A DNA stretch of 64,000 nucleotides from Altibacter sp. HG106. Lineage in GTDB: Bacteria; Bacteroidota; Bacteroidia; Flavobacteriales; Flavobacteriaceae. A program made the position numbers and the translations under genes. Shown here one piece after another: positions 62,161 through 64,000 of this stretch (position 1 is the first letter of the stretch; every line of letters begins with the position of its first letter). The notes below the pieces were generated by a model, which was given only the letters and a program-made list of their open reading frames with translations, did no database searches and had not been told where the DNA came from. The stretch covers positions 124,001 through 188,000 of the forward strand of contig NZ_JAQQTD010000003.1 in the NCBI RefSeq assembly GCF_028561755.1. Direction: 5' to 3'.

Positions 62161-63304
62161 CTGCTAGCTGTTGAAATACCAATGCTGTGTTGCAGCCCCC
62201 AAAACCGGACGCTGTTTTTAAAAACGTCTGCATTTTTTTAGGAGTAGTTTGTTCAATTACCGCGAGCGGTTTTGAAGTTCCCAGCTTTGCGAACCCTAAA
62301 GATCGAAACAATGTATTTTTTTTGAGGGAATGCATCCCTGCGATGGTTTCCACCAAACTGGAGGCCCCTAAACTGTGACCAAGATATCCTTTCAAACTGT
62401 GTAATGGAATCTCACTGAGTCCTGCCCTGTGAAAGGCAATACTCTCCATCTCATCATTGAAAACGGTGGCAGTTCCATGCGCCGAAATGAAACCCAGATC
62501 TTCTGTCCTTATTTCTGCTTGCCGCATCGCTTTGGTGATGCTGCGGAATAAGCCTTCTCCGGTTCGCGACGGACCCGATATATGGTTGGCGTCATTGCAC
62601 GAGGCTTCGCCGATCAATTCCACCGAGGTGCCGTTGGTTCGCTCCCTATCGGAAGTCACCAACACACAGGCGCCGGCCTCACCCAGAGTAATACCATCCC
62701 GATCTTCAGAATAAGGCTTGCAAGGTTGAGCACTCATCGCCTGAAACGAGGTAAATCCACTTACGGTAAAAGGTGTCACCAGATCTCCGGCCACCACGAA
62801 GACGTGATCGAATTTTTGTTGTTGAATGTAGCCTTTCGCGATCGCGAGCGCCAGTGCCCCGCTTACACAGGCATTAGAAAGCACTATAGGTTCAGTAGTA
62901 AAGGAAAAAAAGTCGGAAACCGCACGCGCCATTTCAGTTAAATAGGCGCGACTCTTCGGAAAGGGATGTTCTGTATCCAGCACATCGATATTGCCTTTGG
63001 TCGTAGCAATGATGAGGCCTACCCGATCATTCAATTTCAGTTTTGAAGCCTTGATCACCGTATCTAAGCTGCAAATCAATATTTTTTCTAACCGAGTATA
63101 TTCTTTGGAAGGATGTAATTCCTGAAAGCTGGCCTCCAACATCGCTCTGTCGATCTGCGAGCTTACAAAAGGCGCAGTATGACGATCAAAATAGTTCGCC
63201 TGATGAATACCCGACTGCTCCTGCTGAATGGCTTCCACCGTCTTTTGGCTCCCCATACCGTACGCAGTGATCAACTCGTGATATGAAAGATACACCTTAC
63301 GCAT
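62150..63304 (-). CDS. Beta-ketoacyl-ACP synthase (second active copy)
   Basis: A 384-residue ketosynthase with Cys146 in SNACVSGALAL, His in ISAHGTATVFND and His in LKGYLGHSLGASS, so the catalytic triad is complete. It differs clearly from the copy at 60072-61280 and probably handles another step (chain initiation or a different length range). Located between the thioesterase and the short ketosynthase-like gene, overlapping both slightly. Confidence 0.93.
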   Translation of the reverse strand: MRKVYLSYHELITAYGMGSQKTVEAIQQEQSGIHQANYFDRHTAPFVSSQIDRAMLEASFQELHPSKEYTRLEKILICSLDTVIKASKLKLNDRVGLIIATTKGNIDVLDTEHPFPKSRAYLTEMARAVSDFFSFTTEPIVLSNACVSGALALAIAKGYIQQQKFDHVFVVAGDLVTPFTVSGFTSFQAMSAQPCKPYSEDRDGITLGEAGACVLVTSDRERTNGTSVELIGEASCNDANHISGPSRTGEGLFRSITKAMRQAEIRTEDLGFISAHGTATVFNDEMESIAFHRAGLSEIPLHSLKGYLGHSLGASSLVETIAGMHSLKKNTLFRSLGFAKLGTSKPLAVIEQTTPKKMQTFLKTASGFGGCNTALVFQQLADES

Positions 63305-63722
63305 CCAACAATCCTACTTTTCGTTTCCAGGCTTTAAAAAATGGAGGAATGGTCAATGATAATTCTCCTTCTAAACTTACAAACACCTGTATGGTTTCTC
63401 CCGTACACACCAGCGCGCCTTCCGGATTAAATATCTCATATTTAAAGATCATCTTGGCCGCCGGAGAGTCCACATAAATCGTTTTAACGGTAGCAATATC
63501 CCCGTACCGCAACGGCAGTTTATGTTCGCTTTGCGACTTTACGATGGGCGTAGTGAACCCCTGATCTTTTTGGTCTAAATAAGAGATCCCGTGATGTCTT
63601 CCGAAGGCTTCGCGACCATCTTCAAAATACTGAATATAGTTTCCGTGCCATACAATGCCGAGGGGGTCTGTTTCTACAAATCGTACGCGAATTTCGTTGG
63701 TAAACGTTAGTTCCTTCTTCAT
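63297..63722 (-). CDS. 4-hydroxybenzoyl-CoA thioesterase-like hot-dog protein
   Basis: A 141-residue acyl-CoA/ACP thioesterase. The start MKKELTFTNEIRVRFVETDPLGIVWHGNY contains the 4HBT signature with the catalytic Asp in ETDPLGIVWHGNY. The ATG at 63722 is chosen since it gives this standard N-terminus; the in-frame extension to 63932 overlaps the permease gene. Releases or hydrolyses an acyl or aromatic thioester in the pigment pathway (ApeK-like role by analogy). Confidence 0.9.
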   Translation of the reverse strand: MKKELTFTNEIRVRFVETDPLGIVWHGNYIQYFEDGREAFGRHHGISYLDQKDQGFTTPIVKSQSEHKLPLRYGDIATVKTIYVDSPAAKMIFKYEIFNPEGALVCTGETIQVFVSLEGELSLTIPPFFKAWKRKVGLLDA

Positions 63723-63724
63723 AA

Positions 63725-64000
63725 TCAGATACGTTGTTGTTTTCGATGATATAGTATCGCAATTCCGGTCGTGAGGAGAAAAAATCCTATTAATAATCCA
63801 AGGTCCGGCAGCAATTGTTGCCATTCGGCTTGCCGCAAGAATACTTCGTAAAAAGCATTCAACCCCCAATTCATGGGCGATAGTTTCGAGAGCGCTTGCA
63901 TAAACGGAGGCATTACGAATACCGGCACCCAAACGCCGCCCAGCGCTGCTAGAATCACCACGAAGGTAGCGCCAAAAGGGGCCGCTTGTTCCTGCGTCTT
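63725..64000 (-). CDS. ABC-2 type transporter permease (C-terminus only)
   Basis: Partial gene: the final 91 codons are in the window, and the rest continues past the right edge. The sequence has a hydrophobic helix pair with the stretch MPPFMQALSKLSPMNWGLNAFYEVFLR, the typical ABC-2 loop before the last helix, and a basic tail. The stop lies 2 bases before the thioesterase start, so it is in the same operon. It would export a lipid or pigment precursor with an ATPase presumably encoded beyond the edge. Confidence 0.85.
   Translation of the reverse strand, partial: KTQEQAAPFGATFVVILAALGGVWVPVFVMPPFMQALSKLSPMNWGLNAFYEVFLRQAEWQQLLPDLGLLIGFFLLTTGIAILYHRKQQRI

Noticed and set aside
63725-63932. 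N-terminal extension of the thioesterase frame to 63932
   Set aside because: It overlaps the permease coding sequence in another frame; the 4HBT domain begins at the ATG at 63722.
1-64000. Search by eye for tRNA/rRNA genes, CRISPR arrays, insertion sequences, att sites and riboswitches
   Set aside because: No cloverleaf, repeat-spacer array, transposase, terminal repeats or known riboswitch core was recognised; a tRNAscan/Infernal run would be decisive.

Overview
The window comes from a member of the Bacteroidota, almost certainly the family Flavobacteriaceae (genus not resolved). The evidence is the gene content and order: SprA and RemB of gliding/type IX secretion, an alternative complex III (ActABCDEF) followed directly by cytochrome oxidase subunits II and I, a 76-residue CAMC protein beside DUF420 and SCO, and NusA without its C-terminal repeats. 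The Bacteroidota -7 promoter motif TAnnTTTG also recurs just upstream of start codons. I saw no tRNA, rRNA, CRISPR, insertion sequence or prophage. Nearly all genes lie on the minus strand. No gene-free stretch exceeds 300 bases; the longest (39036-39260) holds two divergent promoters.

Layout. 1-903: end of an ABC exporter (permease cut by the window edge, plus ATPase). 1049-6130: cytochrome oxidase accessory block, read right to left as ctaB, two subunit III genes and subunit IV, then a terminator, then a cysteine-free SCO-like protein, SCO, DUF420 and the CAMC protein. 6245-7276: a secreted metallo-beta-lactamase-fold hydrolase. 7280-19869: ruvA, sprA, gcvH, vanZ-like, two TonB genes and remB. 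19942-27169: malic enzyme, then ruvB, P450 and queG in one run, then a MATE transporter. 27249-39035: the respiratory operon actABCDEF-coxII-coxI, which would carry electrons from menaquinol to oxygen, with subunits III/IV, haem A precursor synthesis and copper assembly supplied from the 1-6 kb block. 39261-44254: a SPOR protein and rimP-nusA-infB, the latter preceded by a leader resembling an attenuator. 44340-45766: universal stress protein and a lipoprotein.

45769-64000 is one uninterrupted minus-strand run of at least 18 genes, entering from beyond the right edge. It contains three complete ketosynthase-like proteins (one lacking its catalytic residues), a short ketosynthase-like protein, an acyl carrier protein, a hot-dog thioesterase, a FabZ-like dehydratase with an altered active site, LolA, an outer-membrane-type lipoprotein, a polysaccharide deacetylase, a glycosyltransferase-DUF2062 fusion, an RND exporter fused to an acyltransferase, a CrtI/RetSat-like oxidoreductase, a JmjC/cupin oxygenase, an Ntn-type C45 acyltransferase and a PaaK-like ligase. 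This is the composition of an aryl polyene/flexirubin-type pigment-lipid cluster. The aromatic starter enzyme, ketoreductase and any DarA/DarB genes are not in the window and should lie to its right if the assignment is correct.

The most interesting signals are: the rimP leader (promoter, 14-codon ORF and intrinsic terminator nested in about 70 bases); the TonB C-terminal-like module reused in three consecutive genes, including the N-terminus of RemB; the cysteine-free SCO-like gene and the CAMC protein next to SCO; His-rich segments in ActF and CoxI; and the active-site changes in two enzymes of the pigment cluster.
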